64,000 nt of DNA from Stutzerimonas stutzeri. Its GTDB lineage: Bacteria; Pseudomonadota; Gammaproteobacteria; Pseudomonadales; Pseudomonadaceae. Each line of letters begins with the position of its first letter. Position 1 is the first letter of the stretch. Below are positions 7,316 through 21,296 of the stretch, piece by piece. The translations under genes were made by a program, and so were the position numbers. The DNA is taken from NCBI RefSeq assembly GCF_038561965.1, contig NZ_CP139348.1:3224001-3288000 (forward strand), read 5' to 3'. Below the pieces are notes generated by a model. That model did no database searches. It was not told the origin of the DNA and was given only the letters and a program-made list of their open reading frames with translations.

Positions 7316-8215
7316 ATGAATCGCTGGGAAGGCCTCGACGAATTCGTGGCTGTCGCTGAATGCGGCAGCTTCATGCGCGCCGCGGAACGCCTGCGCGTCT
7401 CGTCATCCCACGTCAGCCGACAGATCGCCCGCCTCGAAGAGCGTCTGCAAGCGCGCCTGCTCTATCGCACCACCCGCCGCGTCTCGCTGACCGAGGCTGG
7501 GCACACCTTCTTTGCCCGCTGCCAGCGCTTGATCGAAGAGCGCGACGAAGCATTCCTCGCCATCAGCGACCTGCACAGCGCCCCCACCGGGTTGTTGCGA
7601 ATGACCGCGGCAGTAGCCTATGGCGAGCGATTCATCGTGCCGCTGGTGAATGAGTTCATGACAAGACACCCGCAATTGCGCGTGGATATCGAGCTGACCA
7701 ACCGCAATCTCGATCTTGTGCAGGAGGGCTATGACCTGGCCATCCGTCTCGGCAAACTCGGCGAGTCGCGCCTGATTGCCACGCGCATTGCTCCCAGGGC
7801 GATGTATCTGTGCGCCGCACCCAGCTATCTGGAGCGCTACGGACGACCGCATACATTGTCGGAACTGGCCCGGCACAACTGCCTGATCGGAACGAGTGAT
7901 ATCTGGTCTTTCCTGGTTGCAGGGCGCGAGCAACATTTCAAGCCCAGCGGCAACTGGCGCTGCAACAGCGGCGAGGCTCTACTAGACGCCGCCCTGCGCG
8001 GCTTTGGGCTGTGTCAGCTGCCGGATTACTACGTGCAGGGCCCGCTACAGCGCGGCGAACTGGCTTCCCTGTTAGAAGGCAACCAGCCACCCGATACCGC
8101 CGTCTGGGCAGTCTATCCGCAGCGCCGCTATCCCCTGCCGAAGGTTCGTCTGCTCATCGAAGCACTTAAGGCCGGGCTTGCCAGACGCCATGAATACGCA
8201 GGCAGCTCAAGCTGA
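7316..8215 (+). CDS. LysR-family regulator of formaldehyde detoxification (GfnR-like)
   Basis: A 299-residue LysR protein with a winged helix-turn-helix at about residues 17-45 (AAERLRVSSSHVSRQIARLEERL) and a C-terminal substrate-binding domain. The ATG was chosen because CCGGAG lies just upstream and the family starts here; an ORF extension to 7283 lacks support. It diverges from frmA-fghA, like P. aeruginosa PA3630 (GfnR), recalled as regulating the same genes. Function inferred from context. Confidence 0.88.
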   Translation: MNRWEGLDEFVAVAECGSFMRAAERLRVSSSHVSRQIARLEERLQARLLYRTTRRVSLTEAGHTFFARCQRLIEERDEAFLAISDLHSAPTGLLRMTAAVAYGERFIVPLVNEFMTRHPQLRVDIELTNRNLDLVQEGYDLAIRLGKLGESRLIATRIAPRAMYLCAAPSYLERYGRPHTLSELARHNCLIGTSDIWSFLVAGREQHFKPSGNWRCNSGEALLDAALRGFGLCQLPDYYVQGPLQRGELASLLEGNQPPDTAVWAVYPQRRYPLPKVRLLIEALKAGLARRHEYAGSSS

Positions 8216-8352
8216 ACAGAACTTGAACCGCGCGTCCGAGGCCAGGCAGGAGGCGGAACCCGTCCGAGTCCGCCACGTCGTAACTTGTGTAGCTGCAGCT
8301 CTTCGAGCCGCCTGTGCTACGAAGGGTGCAGCGCTGCAATCAGGAGGAAGCC

Positions 8353-8667
8353 ATGCAGGTTCTGGTGAACAGCAACCACAGCATCAGCGTTACCAGTGAT
8401 CTTGAAGGTCGGATCAAGGCAACGGTGGAAGCCGAGCTTGAACGCTTCGATGATCATCTGACCCGCGTCGAAGTTCATCTCAACGACGAAAACAGCAACA
8501 AGAGCGGGCCGCAGGACAAGCGCTGCCAGATGGAAGCGCGAGTCAAGGGTCACGACCCCGTTTCAGCTACGCACAAGGCCGAGACGCTTGACCTGGCAAT
8601 CAACGGGGCAGCGGAGAAGCTGAACCACGCGCTCGCTCACGCACTAGACAAGCTCAACCGCCACTGA
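8353..8667 (+). CDS. HPF/RaiA-family ribosome-associated protein
   Basis: A 104-residue S30AE-type protein of the short hibernation-promoting-factor class, expected to bind the decoding centre of idle 70S/100S ribosomes. The beta-alpha-beta-beta-beta-alpha pattern ends in the family-like segment with VKGHDPVSATHKAETLDLAING. A consensus AGGAGG precedes the ATG. It is not the classical hpf beside rpoN, so it is probably a paralogue. It lies 75 bases upstream of a baeRF-type gene on the same strand, suggesting a shared translation-stress role. Confidence 0.85.
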   Translation: MQVLVNSNHSISVTSDLEGRIKATVEAELERFDDHLTRVEVHLNDENSNKSGPQDKRCQMEARVKGHDPVSATHKAETLDLAINGAAEKLNHALAHALDKLNRH

Positions 8668-8742
8668 CCTGGCCCTGGATGGCCATTGAGTGTGCCATCG
8701 ATATTCTGCGAGGGACCGAACCACAGCTACTGGAGCACACGC

Positions 8743-9909
8743 ATGAACCGACTGCTCGATCGCGAAACCCTCACCAACCTGCTGGCACAACGCGATGGGC
8801 CCTGCCTGTCCGTCTATCAGCCCACTCATCGCAGCTTTCCGGAACGTCAGCAAGACCCGATTCGCTTCAAGCAACTTGTCCGGCAACTGGAAGATGCACT
8901 CAAGCAACAAGGGCACGCCGAACAGGCGCCAACCCTGCTCGAGCCGTTCTATGCCCTGATCGACAACAACGACTTCTGGAACCACAGCCTCGATGGGCTG
9001 GCAGCCTTTGCTGCGAAGGACTATTTCCAGGTCTATCGACTGCAACGCAGCGTGCCGGAAATGGCAGTGGCCAACTCGCGCATGCACCTCAAGCCGTTGG
9101 TGCGCATCGCCCAATCGGCTGATCGCTACCAGATTCTCTGTCTGTCGCGCGACTCGGTACGCTTGTTCGAAGGTAACCGTGATGCGCTCGACGAGGTGAA
9201 GCTGCACGAAGCCGTACCGAAGACACTCGCCGATGCCTTGGGCAGCGACCTTACCGAAAAAGGCCAGAGCGGCTTCCCGCAAGGCTACAGTCGCGCCAGC
9301 GAACGAGGCGATCCAATGCAGGTAGAGGCCGGCGGCAGCGGCAAGCAGGCCGAGATCGACCGAGACCGTGATCGCTATTTCCGCGAAGTCGACCGGACCA
9401 TTCTTGAGCACCACTCCAAACCTTCCGGCCTTCCGCTGATCCTCGCGGCCCTGGCGGAGCAGCAGCCGCATTTTCGGCGCATCAGCCATAACCAGAACCT
9501 GTTGCCGGAAGGCATCGAAATTGGACAAGGCGCACTGGGCATCGAAGAGCTACGGGGAAAAAGCTGGATGGTGATGCAACCGCGTTACCTCAAGCGCCTC
9601 GAGGGACTGCTCGACCAGTTCGGCTCCTCCCATGGTCAAGGGCTGGCATCCGATCACTTGGAGGACATCGGCCAGGCTACTCGACAGGGCCGGGTTGCCA
9701 CGCTGCTGGTCGAGGCCGAGCGGCAAATTCCAGGGCACGTCGACAGGAATGACGGCACGGCAACGCCGGCAACCGAGGGCGACGTCAACACTCCCGATCT
9801 GCTCGACGAACTGACGATCTGGACGCTGGAGCAAGGCGGCGATGTCGTCGTCGTGCCAACCGAGCGCATGCCGACTGCTACGGGAGCGGCGGCGATTTAT
9901 CGGTTCTGA
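8743..9909 (+). CDS. baeRF-type release-factor-like protein (family 3)
   Basis: A 388-residue protein resembling the bacterial archaeo-eukaryotic release factor (baeRF) group, relatives of eRF1/Pelota proposed to act in peptidyl-tRNA release or ribosome rescue. The N-terminal half has CLSVYQPTHR (21-30). A glycine-rich loop GGSGKQ (197-202) followed by a charged helix is where a GGQ-like catalytic loop would be expected. The C-terminal half is a Pelota-like domain ending in TGAAAIYRF. ATG 8743 has GGAG 8 bases upstream. Family assignment is from memory of motifs; activity is not established. Confidence 0.7.
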   Translation: MNRLLDRETLTNLLAQRDGPCLSVYQPTHRSFPERQQDPIRFKQLVRQLEDALKQQGHAEQAPTLLEPFYALIDNNDFWNHSLDGLAAFAAKDYFQVYRLQRSVPEMAVANSRMHLKPLVRIAQSADRYQILCLSRDSVRLFEGNRDALDEVKLHEAVPKTLADALGSDLTEKGQSGFPQGYSRASERGDPMQVEAGGSGKQAEIDRDRDRYFREVDRTILEHHSKPSGLPLILAALAEQQPHFRRISHNQNLLPEGIEIGQGALGIEELRGKSWMVMQPRYLKRLEGLLDQFGSSHGQGLASDHLEDIGQATRQGRVATLLVEAERQIPGHVDRNDGTATPATEGDVNTPDLLDELTIWTLEQGGDVVVVPTERMPTATGAAAIYRF

Positions 9910-9918
9910 CGGCGCATT

Positions 9919-9944
9919 GCGGGCAGGCGACCCCTGCCCGCTTT
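9919..9944 (+). terminator. Hairpin between convergent baeRF gene and ispD
   Basis: A 9-bp stem GCGGGCAGG / CCTGCCCGC (9919-9927, 9933-9941) plus three T residues on the plus strand; flanking GCATTG/CAATGC could extend it. It sits 10 bases after the baeRF stop and abuts the ispD stop, so it may serve both directions. Confidence 0.6.
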
Positions 9945-10660
9945 CAATGCGCGCGGCCGGAGTTCCAGCGCTGCGCGAGCCATTCGAGATCTTCGGGGCG
10001 TGTGACCTTCAGGTTGTCCGCCCGACCTTCAATAGCCTTTGGCGCATGCCCTGCCCATTCCAGCGCCGAGGCCTCGTCGGTGATCAGCACAGCGGCTTCG
10101 AGCGCCGCTTCGAGGGCGTTGCGCAACATACCCAGTCGAAACATCTGTGGTGTGAACGCCTGCCAGATGACACTGCGATCAACCGTTTCCATTACCCGAC
10201 CGTCCGGCCCTACCCGCTTCAGGGTGTCCCGCGCAGGCACTGCCAGCAGGCCGCCAACCGGATCGTCGGCCAGCCCGGCCAGGAGCTTTTCCAGGTCCTC
10301 GCGCGCAAGATTGGGGCGTGCCGCATCATGCACCAGCACCCAGTCATGCTCATCCGCGCCCAGCTCGCCGAGCCGTCGCAGCCCGCTGAGCACCGAATCA
10401 CAGCGCTCCCGGCCACCCGGCGCGCACTGAACGCGACGGTCGTTTGCACAGGGTAGATTCGGCCAGTACGGATCATCGGAGGCTATGCAGACCACCACAC
10501 CGGCAAGCGACGGGTGATCGAGAAAGCAATCGAGCGTGTGCTCGATGATGCTGCGCCCGCCCAGCTGCAGGTATTGTTTGGGGCGATCGGCGCGCATGCG
10601 GCTACCGACGCCGGCAGCGGGAATGATGACCCAGAAGGCAGGCTGCTCACGCGGGCTCAT
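9944..10660 (-). CDS. ispD: 2-C-methyl-D-erythritol 4-phosphate cytidylyltransferase
   Basis: Third step of the MEP pathway, joining CTP to methylerythritol phosphate. It has 238 residues. The nucleotide-binding signature PAAGVGSRMRADRPKQYL runs from about residue 14, and the segment VHDAARPN is intact. The ATG overlaps the ftsB stop by four bases, the standard ftsB-ispD coupling of gammaproteobacteria. Confidence 0.96.
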   Translation of the reverse strand: MSPREQPAFWVIIPAAGVGSRMRADRPKQYLQLGGRSIIEHTLDCFLDHPSLAGVVVCIASDDPYWPNLPCANDRRVQCAPGGRERCDSVLSGLRRLGELGADEHDWVLVHDAARPNLAREDLEKLLAGLADDPVGGLLAVPARDTLKRVGPDGRVMETVDRSVIWQAFTPQMFRLGMLRNALEAALEAAVLITDEASALEWAGHAPKAIEGRADNLKVTRPEDLEWLAQRWNSGRAH

Positions 10661-10944
10661 TCGATCAGCTGAAAGAGGGTCTCACCCTCTTTGACCATGC
10701 CGAGCTCCTGGCGAGCACGCTCTTCTACGGTCTCCATGCCCTGCTTCAGCTCCCGGACCTCAGCCTCGAGGATCCGATTGCGCTCCAGAAGCCGTTCGTT
10801 TTCACCTTGCTGGTCGGCAATCTGTTTGTTCAGACCGTTGACCTGCGCCAAGCTGCCCTCGCCCACCCAAAGACGGTACTGCAGACCGCCAAGAAGCAGT
10901 AGTAATACGACGAACAACCAGTAGGGGCGACGCATAGAAGGCAT
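10657..10944 (-). CDS. ftsB: Cell division protein FtsB
   Basis: A single-pass inner-membrane protein of the FtsQLB divisome complex. It has 95 residues from the chosen start, a membrane helix at about residues 8-25 (WLFVVLLLLLGGLQYRLW) and a following leucine-zipper coiled coil (QIADQQGENERLLERNRILE). An ORF extension to 11037 would put polar residues before the helix and is unlikely. ATG 10944 has a weak GAAG 7 bases upstream; ATG 10935 is the alternative. Confidence 0.93.
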   Translation of the reverse strand: MPSMRRPYWLFVVLLLLLGGLQYRLWVGEGSLAQVNGLNKQIADQQGENERLLERNRILEAEVRELKQGMETVEERARQELGMVKEGETLFQLIE

Positions 10945-11034
10945 GAAACGACTTCGGCTGTAATTCAGGTATTGAGCAGGCACTCGGGCATACACGCACA
11001 ACGGGTGGTTGGCGAATGCACGGTGCGATTGAAA

Positions 11035-11065
11035 CAAAAAAGGGCGACTCGCGCCGCCCTTTTTT
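11035..11065 (-). terminator. Rho-independent terminator after eno
   Basis: On the minus strand, AGGGCG...CGCCCT (arms 11055-11060 and 11041-11046) with an 8-base loop is flanked by A and T tracts of about six. It follows the eno stop by 12 bases, and the flanking A tract makes it potentially bidirectional. Confidence 0.85.
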
Positions 11066-11077
11066 ATGTGTCACGAA

Positions 11078-12367
11078 TCAGCCGCGGAATTCGGCACGGC
11101 CCTTGTAGGCTGCCTTGCCGGCCAGCTGCTCTTCGATACGCAGCAGCTGGTTGTACTTCGACACGCGATCCGAACGGCACAGCGAACCGGTCTTTATCTG
11201 ACCAGCGGCAGTACCCACAGCCAGGTCGGCGATGGTGCTGTCTTCGGTTTCACCGGAACGGTGCGAAATCACCGCGGTGTAGCCAGCGGCCTTGGCCATC
11301 TGAATGGCTTCGAGGGTCTCGGTCAGCGAGCCGATCTGATTGAACTTGATCAGGATCGAGTTGCCGATCTTCTCGTCGATGCCGCGCTTGAGGATTTTGG
11401 TGTTGGTAACGAACAGGTCGTCGCCGACCAACTGGACCTTGTCGCCAATCTTGTCAGTCAGCACCTTCCAACCGGCCCAATCGGACTCGTCCATACCATC
11501 TTCGATGGAGATGATCGGATAGCGCTGGCTCAAGCCCGCCAGGTAGTCGGCGAATCCGGCAGCGTCGAACACTTTGCCTTCACCGGCCAGATTGTATTGG
11601 CCGTCTTTGAAGAACTCGGAGGAAGCGCAGTCCAGAGCCAGCGTCACGTCGTCACCCAGCTTGTAGCCAGCATTGGCCACCGCCTCGGCGATCGCAGCCA
11701 GGGCGTCCTCATTGGAAGCCAGGTTCGGCGCGAAGCCACCCTCGTCGCCGACAGAGGTACTCAGGCCACGGGCCTTCAGCACAGCCTTCAGGTGGTGAAA
11801 GATCTCCGCACCCATGCGCAGCGCATCGGCGAAGGTCTTGGCGCCGACCGGCTGGACCATGAACTCCTGGATGTCGACGTTGTTATCGGCATGCTCGCCG
11901 CCGTTGATGATGTTCATCATCGGCACCGGCATGGAATAGACGCCTGGGGTGCCGTTCAGATCGGCAATGTGGGCGTACAGCGGCACGCCCTTGGCTTGGG
12001 CAGCAGCCTTGGCGGCAGCCAGCGACACGGCGAGGATGGCATTGGCGCCCAACTTGCCCTTGTTCTCGGTACCGTCGAGCTCGATCATCGCGTGATCCAG
12101 CGCCTTCTGATCGAGCGGATCCTTGCCCAACAGCAGGTCACGGATCGGGCCGTTTACATTGGCTACGGCGGTCAACACACCCTTGCCCATGTAGCGGCTC
12201 TTGTCGCCATCGCGCAGTTCCAGAGCCTCGCGAGAACCTGTGGAAGCACCGGACGGCGCGCAGGCGCTGCCGATGATGCCGTTGTCCAGGATCACGTCGG
12301 CTTCCACAGTGGGATTGCCACGGGAATCGAGAACTTCACGGCCCTTGATGTCGACGATCTTTGCCAT
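11078..12367 (-). CDS. eno: Enolase
   Basis: Converts 2-phosphoglycerate to phosphoenolpyruvate; in many bacteria also a partner of the RNase E degradosome. It has 429 residues from the ATG giving MAKIVDIKGREVLDSRGNPT, with a GGAG 11 bases upstream. The family signature ILIKFNQIGSLTET and the metal-ligand region (SIEDGMDE, LVGDDLFVTN) are intact. It is 33 bases downstream of kdsA, in the usual pyrG-kdsA-eno order. Confidence 0.97.
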   Translation of the reverse strand: MAKIVDIKGREVLDSRGNPTVEADVILDNGIIGSACAPSGASTGSREALELRDGDKSRYMGKGVLTAVANVNGPIRDLLLGKDPLDQKALDHAMIELDGTENKGKLGANAILAVSLAAAKAAAQAKGVPLYAHIADLNGTPGVYSMPVPMMNIINGGEHADNNVDIQEFMVQPVGAKTFADALRMGAEIFHHLKAVLKARGLSTSVGDEGGFAPNLASNEDALAAIAEAVANAGYKLGDDVTLALDCASSEFFKDGQYNLAGEGKVFDAAGFADYLAGLSQRYPIISIEDGMDESDWAGWKVLTDKIGDKVQLVGDDLFVTNTKILKRGIDEKIGNSILIKFNQIGSLTETLEAIQMAKAAGYTAVISHRSGETEDSTIADLAVGTAAGQIKTGSLCRSDRVSKYNQLLRIEEQLAGKAAYKGRAEFRG

Positions 12368-12400
12368 TGTTATTAACACTCCGTAGATAGCTGCAAGGCT

Positions 12401-13242
12401 TCAAGCAGTTTCGATTGGCGGGAAATTCTTGACGAGATCATCCAGCTGCTTGAGCTGGGTAAGGAAAGGCTCGAGCTTGCTCAGGCGCAGCGCGCACGGA
12501 CCGTCGCACTTGGCGTTGTCCGGATCCGGATGCGCTTCAAGGAACAGCCCGGCCAGCCCCTGGGACAGACCGGCCTTGGCCAGATCGGTGACCTGAGCGC
12601 GACGACCACCGGCGGAATCCGAACGACCACCCGGCGTCTGCAACGCGTGGGTGACATCGAAGAACACCGGGTATTCGAACTGCTTCATGACGCCGAAGCC
12701 GAGCATGTCGACGACCAGATTGTTGTAGCCGAAGGACGAGCCTCGCTCGCACAAGATCAGCTGGTCGTTACCGGCTTCTTCGCACTTGCGCAGGATGTGC
12801 TTCATCTCCTGCGGCGCCAAGAACTGAGCCTTCTTGATGTTGATCACCGCGCCGGTTTTGGCCATCGCCACCACCAGATCGGTCTGCCGGGAGAGGAAGG
12901 CCGGCAGCTGGATGATGTCGCAGACTTCGGCAACCGGCTGCGCCTGCCAGGGCTCGTGCACATCGGTGATGACCGGCACACCGAAGGTCTTCTTCACTTC
13001 CTCGAAGATCTTCATCCCCTCCTCCAGGCCTGGGCCGCGGAAGGAGGTGACCGAGGAGCGATTTGCCTTGTCGAAGCTGGCCTTGAAGACATAAGGAATG
13101 CCGAGCTTCTCGGTAACCCGCACGTACTCTTCGCAGGCCTGCATTGCGAGGTCGCGCGATTCGAGAACGTTGATGCCACCGAACAGCACGAACGGCTTGT
13201 CGTTGGCGATCTCGATATTGCCTACGCGGATAGTCTTCTGGC

Positions 13243-13246
<4 letters not shown>
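12401..13246 (-). CDS. kdsA: 3-deoxy-8-phosphooctulonate (KDO-8-P) synthase
   Basis: Condenses arabinose 5-phosphate with phosphoenolpyruvate to make KDO-8-phosphate for the LPS core. It has 281 residues, the family's size. GGINVLESRDLA near residue 23, KASFDKANRSS, and TDVHEPWQAQPVAEVCDIIQLPAFL are intact. The start overlaps the pyrG stop by four bases. Confidence 0.97.
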
Positions 13247-14874
<1,628 letters not shown>

Positions 14875-15008
14875 GAAAAACCCTAGAAGTCTGCGTTAAG
14901 CGGCCAGCGCCGCCGGGGAAAAGCGAAGGTGCCATTGCTCGCGAGCGGCAATAGCGCAACTGCCACGGATTCGAAGAAACCGCAGAAGCTGTATTGGGAC
15001 GGGAGCGT

Positions 15009-15037
15009 AGTCTACCGGAAAGCCCTTATCAGCTCAA
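15009..15037 (-). promoter_or_regulatory. Candidate sigma-70 promoter for pyrG-kdsA-eno
   Basis: On the minus strand, TTGAGC (15032-15037), a 17-base spacer and TAGACT (15009-15014), each matching 4 of 6 consensus positions. The spacing is ideal, and it lies in the 168-base gap between tilS and pyrG. The roughly 130-base leader it implies contains a small ATTGC/GCAAT hairpin at 14933-14951. Confidence 0.45.
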
Positions 15038-15042
15038 ACCAC

Positions 15043-16332
15043 TTAGAACGTCGGAGCGCACCAAATGAGTGCGAACCCCCCATCACTCAGTTGCGGCAGA
15101 TTGGCCACCGCGACCAGCTCGTCATCGCAATACAGCAACGGCAGCCGCCCGCGCACGAACGCTGGCACTCCGGCCTCGTTAAGCAAGCGCTTGAGATCGC
15201 GCCGCCCACGACCTGGCACCAACAGCGCCTCGCCGCCCTTTCGATAGCGGATCTGCAGCTTGCCTGTGGGCGGCACCCCTTCCACTCGAAGCGCGCCATT
15301 GCTCGGCAGTACCAGGCGTGCAGCCGGATCGGGCCAATCGACCGGTGCGACAATCGTTTTCAGCCAAGCATCCGGTAGCCACCAGATCCGGTCACCACTG
15401 CGCTGCAGTTCTCCACCGACCAAGCGCCAGCGAGGCGTGGCATCCGACTTGGCGTCGCGCAACGATAGCCATCCGGCCCAATGCGCTTCGTCCGGCGCCA
15501 AGGTCAGACCTGCCAACCAGTAACGCAACACATTGCGCTGCCGCACCGGCGTTAGCGCGCGCAACGCTGGCAACGCGAGATTGGGCAGGCTCAGCCAGCC
15601 GTCGCTGCTCGCCGCCTTCGCGGCGCGGATATCCTGCTGCGCCAGCTCGTCCATCAGCTCCTGCGCTTCTGCCATATGCGCTGCGGTTCTTGCCAACGTC
15701 GATGCCGCCTGCGGCCAGCGCTGTTTTAGCAGGGGCAGTATTTCCCGGCGGAGATAGTTGCGCGTGTGGGCGTATTGCTGATTGCTGGGGTCCTCCACCC
15801 AAGTCAGGGCGCTGGACCTTGCGTATGCCTCCAACTCCTCTCGTGGCACACCGAGCAGCGGACGTGCCAGCCTGCCGCGCCCGAGCGGACGTTCGCCCGG
15901 CATCGCGGCCAAACCCCGTACGCCTGCGCCGCGCAGCAGACGGAACAGCACCGTTTCGGCCTGATCGTCGCGATGCTGGCCGGTCAGCAACAGCTCGCCC
16001 TCACCCAGGCAATCGCTGAAAGCCTGGTAGCGCGCATTACGGGCAGCCTGCTCCATGCTGGCGCCAGATTCGACCTGCACCTGAACGACGTTCAACAAAA
16101 CACCCAGCTCATCGCAGATGCCTTGGCAGTGTGCCGGCCAATCATCGGCAACGGCCTGCAAGCCATGGTGCACATGGATCGCGCGGATGACCGGCAGCTG
16201 ATGCCGATCAGCAAGTCGTGTCAGCACATGCAGCAGGACGGTCGAATCAAGGCCGCCAGAGAACGCCACCCACCACGTGGGTGAGCTACGCCAAGGCGTC
16301 AGCGCGGAAAGCAGGAGGGAATCGAGGGACAT
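15043..16332 (-). CDS. tilS: tRNA(Ile)-lysidine synthetase
   Basis: Modifies C34 of tRNA-Ile(CAU) to lysidine so that it reads AUA. It has 429 residues from the chosen start. The PP-loop ATPase motif SGGLDS is at 25-30, and the N-terminal ATPase domain is followed by the TilS substrate-binding and C-terminal domains (LVPGRGRRDLKRLLNEAGVPAFVRGRLPL). A GAAG lies 8 bases upstream of ATG 16332; the ORF extension to 16380 lacks family support. Confidence 0.95.
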   Translation of the reverse strand: MSLDSLLLSALTPWRSSPTWWVAFSGGLDSTVLLHVLTRLADRHQLPVIRAIHVHHGLQAVADDWPAHCQGICDELGVLLNVVQVQVESGASMEQAARNARYQAFSDCLGEGELLLTGQHRDDQAETVLFRLLRGAGVRGLAAMPGERPLGRGRLARPLLGVPREELEAYARSSALTWVEDPSNQQYAHTRNYLRREILPLLKQRWPQAASTLARTAAHMAEAQELMDELAQQDIRAAKAASSDGWLSLPNLALPALRALTPVRQRNVLRYWLAGLTLAPDEAHWAGWLSLRDAKSDATPRWRLVGGELQRSGDRIWWLPDAWLKTIVAPVDWPDPAARLVLPSNGALRVEGVPPTGKLQIRYRKGGEALLVPGRGRRDLKRLLNEAGVPAFVRGRLPLLYCDDELVAVANLPQLSDGGFALIWCAPTF

Positions 16333-16473
16333 GCAAGCGCTTCGAGAACCGACATTGTCGGTAAGCATAAAGCTCAGCAAAGCAAGCAGCGAGGGGAACC
16401 AGCAAATGCGACCAACAACAGCGCGCCTCGATCCACACCAGCCGAATCGAGACGCGCAGTTGGCGCTGTTGGA

Positions 16474-17424
16474 TCAGGCGATACCGTAGCTCATCAGACG
16501 CTCATAGCGACGCGTTAGCAGCGCATCGGTATCCAGCGACTTGAGCATATGCAGCTGGCTGTTGAGCTGTTCGCGCAGGGCGGCAGCCATGACGGCCGGG
16601 TTGCGATGCGCGCCGCCCAGCGGCTCGGGGATCACCTTGTCGACGATGCCCAGATCCTTCAGACGCTCGGCAGTAACGCCCATGGCCTCAGCCGCTTCCG
16701 GTGCCTTCTCGGCGGTACGCCAGAGAATCGAGGCGCAGCCTTCCGGCGAAATCACCGCGTAGGTGGAGTATTGCAGCATGTTCAGCTGGTCACAGACACC
16801 AATGGCCAGCGCACCACCAGAACCACCTTCACCGATCACGGTGGCAATGATTGGCGTCTTCAGCCGCGCCATGACACGCAGGTTCCAGGCGATCGCTTCG
16901 CTCTGGTTGCGCTCTTCGGCATCGATACCCGGATAAGCGCCAGGTGTGTCGATAAAGGTGAGGATCGGCATTTTGAATCGCTCAGCCATCTCCATCAGAC
17001 GGCAGGCCTTGCGGTAACCCTCCGGGCGCGGCATGCCGAAATTACGGCGAACCTTCTCGCGCACCTCACGGCCCTTCTGATGACCAATGATCATCACCGG
17101 CTGACCATCCAGGCGAGCAGTACCGCCAACGATCGCGGCGTCATCGGAGAAATGACGATCACCGTGCAACTCTTCGAACTCGGTGAACAGGTGATTGATG
17201 TAATCGAGCGTGTACGGCCGCTGCGGGTGGCGAGCCAGGCGGGCGATCTGCCAGCTGGTCAGGTTGCCGAAAATGCTTTCGGTGAGCGATTCGCTCTTGT
17301 CCTGCAGGCGGGCAATCTCATCGCCGATATTCAGCGAGTTATCGTTACCAACCAGGCGCAATTCTTCGATCTTGGCTTGCAGGTCGGCGATCGGCTGTTC
17401 GAAATCCAGGAAATTCGGGTTCAT
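16474..17424 (-). CDS. accA: Acetyl-CoA carboxylase carboxyltransferase subunit alpha
   Basis: Alpha half of the carboxyltransferase, which with AccD makes malonyl-CoA for fatty acid synthesis. It has 316 residues beginning MNPNFLDFEQ. The conserved segments FGMPRPEGYRKACRLM, DTPGAYPGIDAEER and GEGGSGGALAIG are intact. It follows dnaE at a 183-base gap containing a 15-base dyad that might be a regulatory site. Confidence 0.97.
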   Translation of the reverse strand: MNPNFLDFEQPIADLQAKIEELRLVGNDNSLNIGDEIARLQDKSESLTESIFGNLTSWQIARLARHPQRPYTLDYINHLFTEFEELHGDRHFSDDAAIVGGTARLDGQPVMIIGHQKGREVREKVRRNFGMPRPEGYRKACRLMEMAERFKMPILTFIDTPGAYPGIDAEERNQSEAIAWNLRVMARLKTPIIATVIGEGGSGGALAIGVCDQLNMLQYSTYAVISPEGCASILWRTAEKAPEAAEAMGVTAERLKDLGIVDKVIPEPLGGAHRNPAVMAAALREQLNSQLHMLKSLDTDALLTRRYERLMSYGIA

Positions 17425-17511
17425 AGGCATCCGTCATGCGTCGACGGCCAGGCGGCCGGGAGGCTGTTCCGTTTTTTGCGCCTTACCTTACGGGACGGGC
17501 GCATTCAGGTC

Positions 17512-17526
17512 GAACAAAAATTGTTC
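17512..17526. promoter_or_regulatory. Perfect dyad GAACAA-N3-TTGTTC upstream of accA
   Basis: A perfect 6-base inverted repeat with a 3-base spacer in the dnaE-accA gap, about 90 bases before the accA start. It is compact, AT-rich within GC-rich DNA, and of the size bound by a dimeric repressor. It does not match the LexA consensus. No regulator can be named. Confidence 0.35.
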
Positions 17527-17607
17527 TGAACCATGACCCGGTTGACACCGGGCCGTTCGGGCCTAGCTCGGAAAGCGTGCATCTGCCGCATTCCGGGCGT
17601 CCGCCCT

Positions 17608-21129
<3,522 letters not shown>

Positions 21130-21296
21130 GAACAGACCTTGAACTGGCAGAACGACGAGCGCGCGATTGTACCGGAAAGCACGGAGCGACTGGGGAGTGG
21201 AGGAGCGCCATCAAGCAGCAAAGCGGGCATTCATGGCGACGCCGCGAGGCAGCTGTAGCGAGAACAGCGCGCAGCGGATCGTTGCGTTGGCGCGGG

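Noticed and set aside
11066..12376. 436-residue open frame antisense to eno
   Set aside because: A shadow of a GC-rich gene; no ribosome binding site and no recognisable family, while the opposite strand is clearly enolase.
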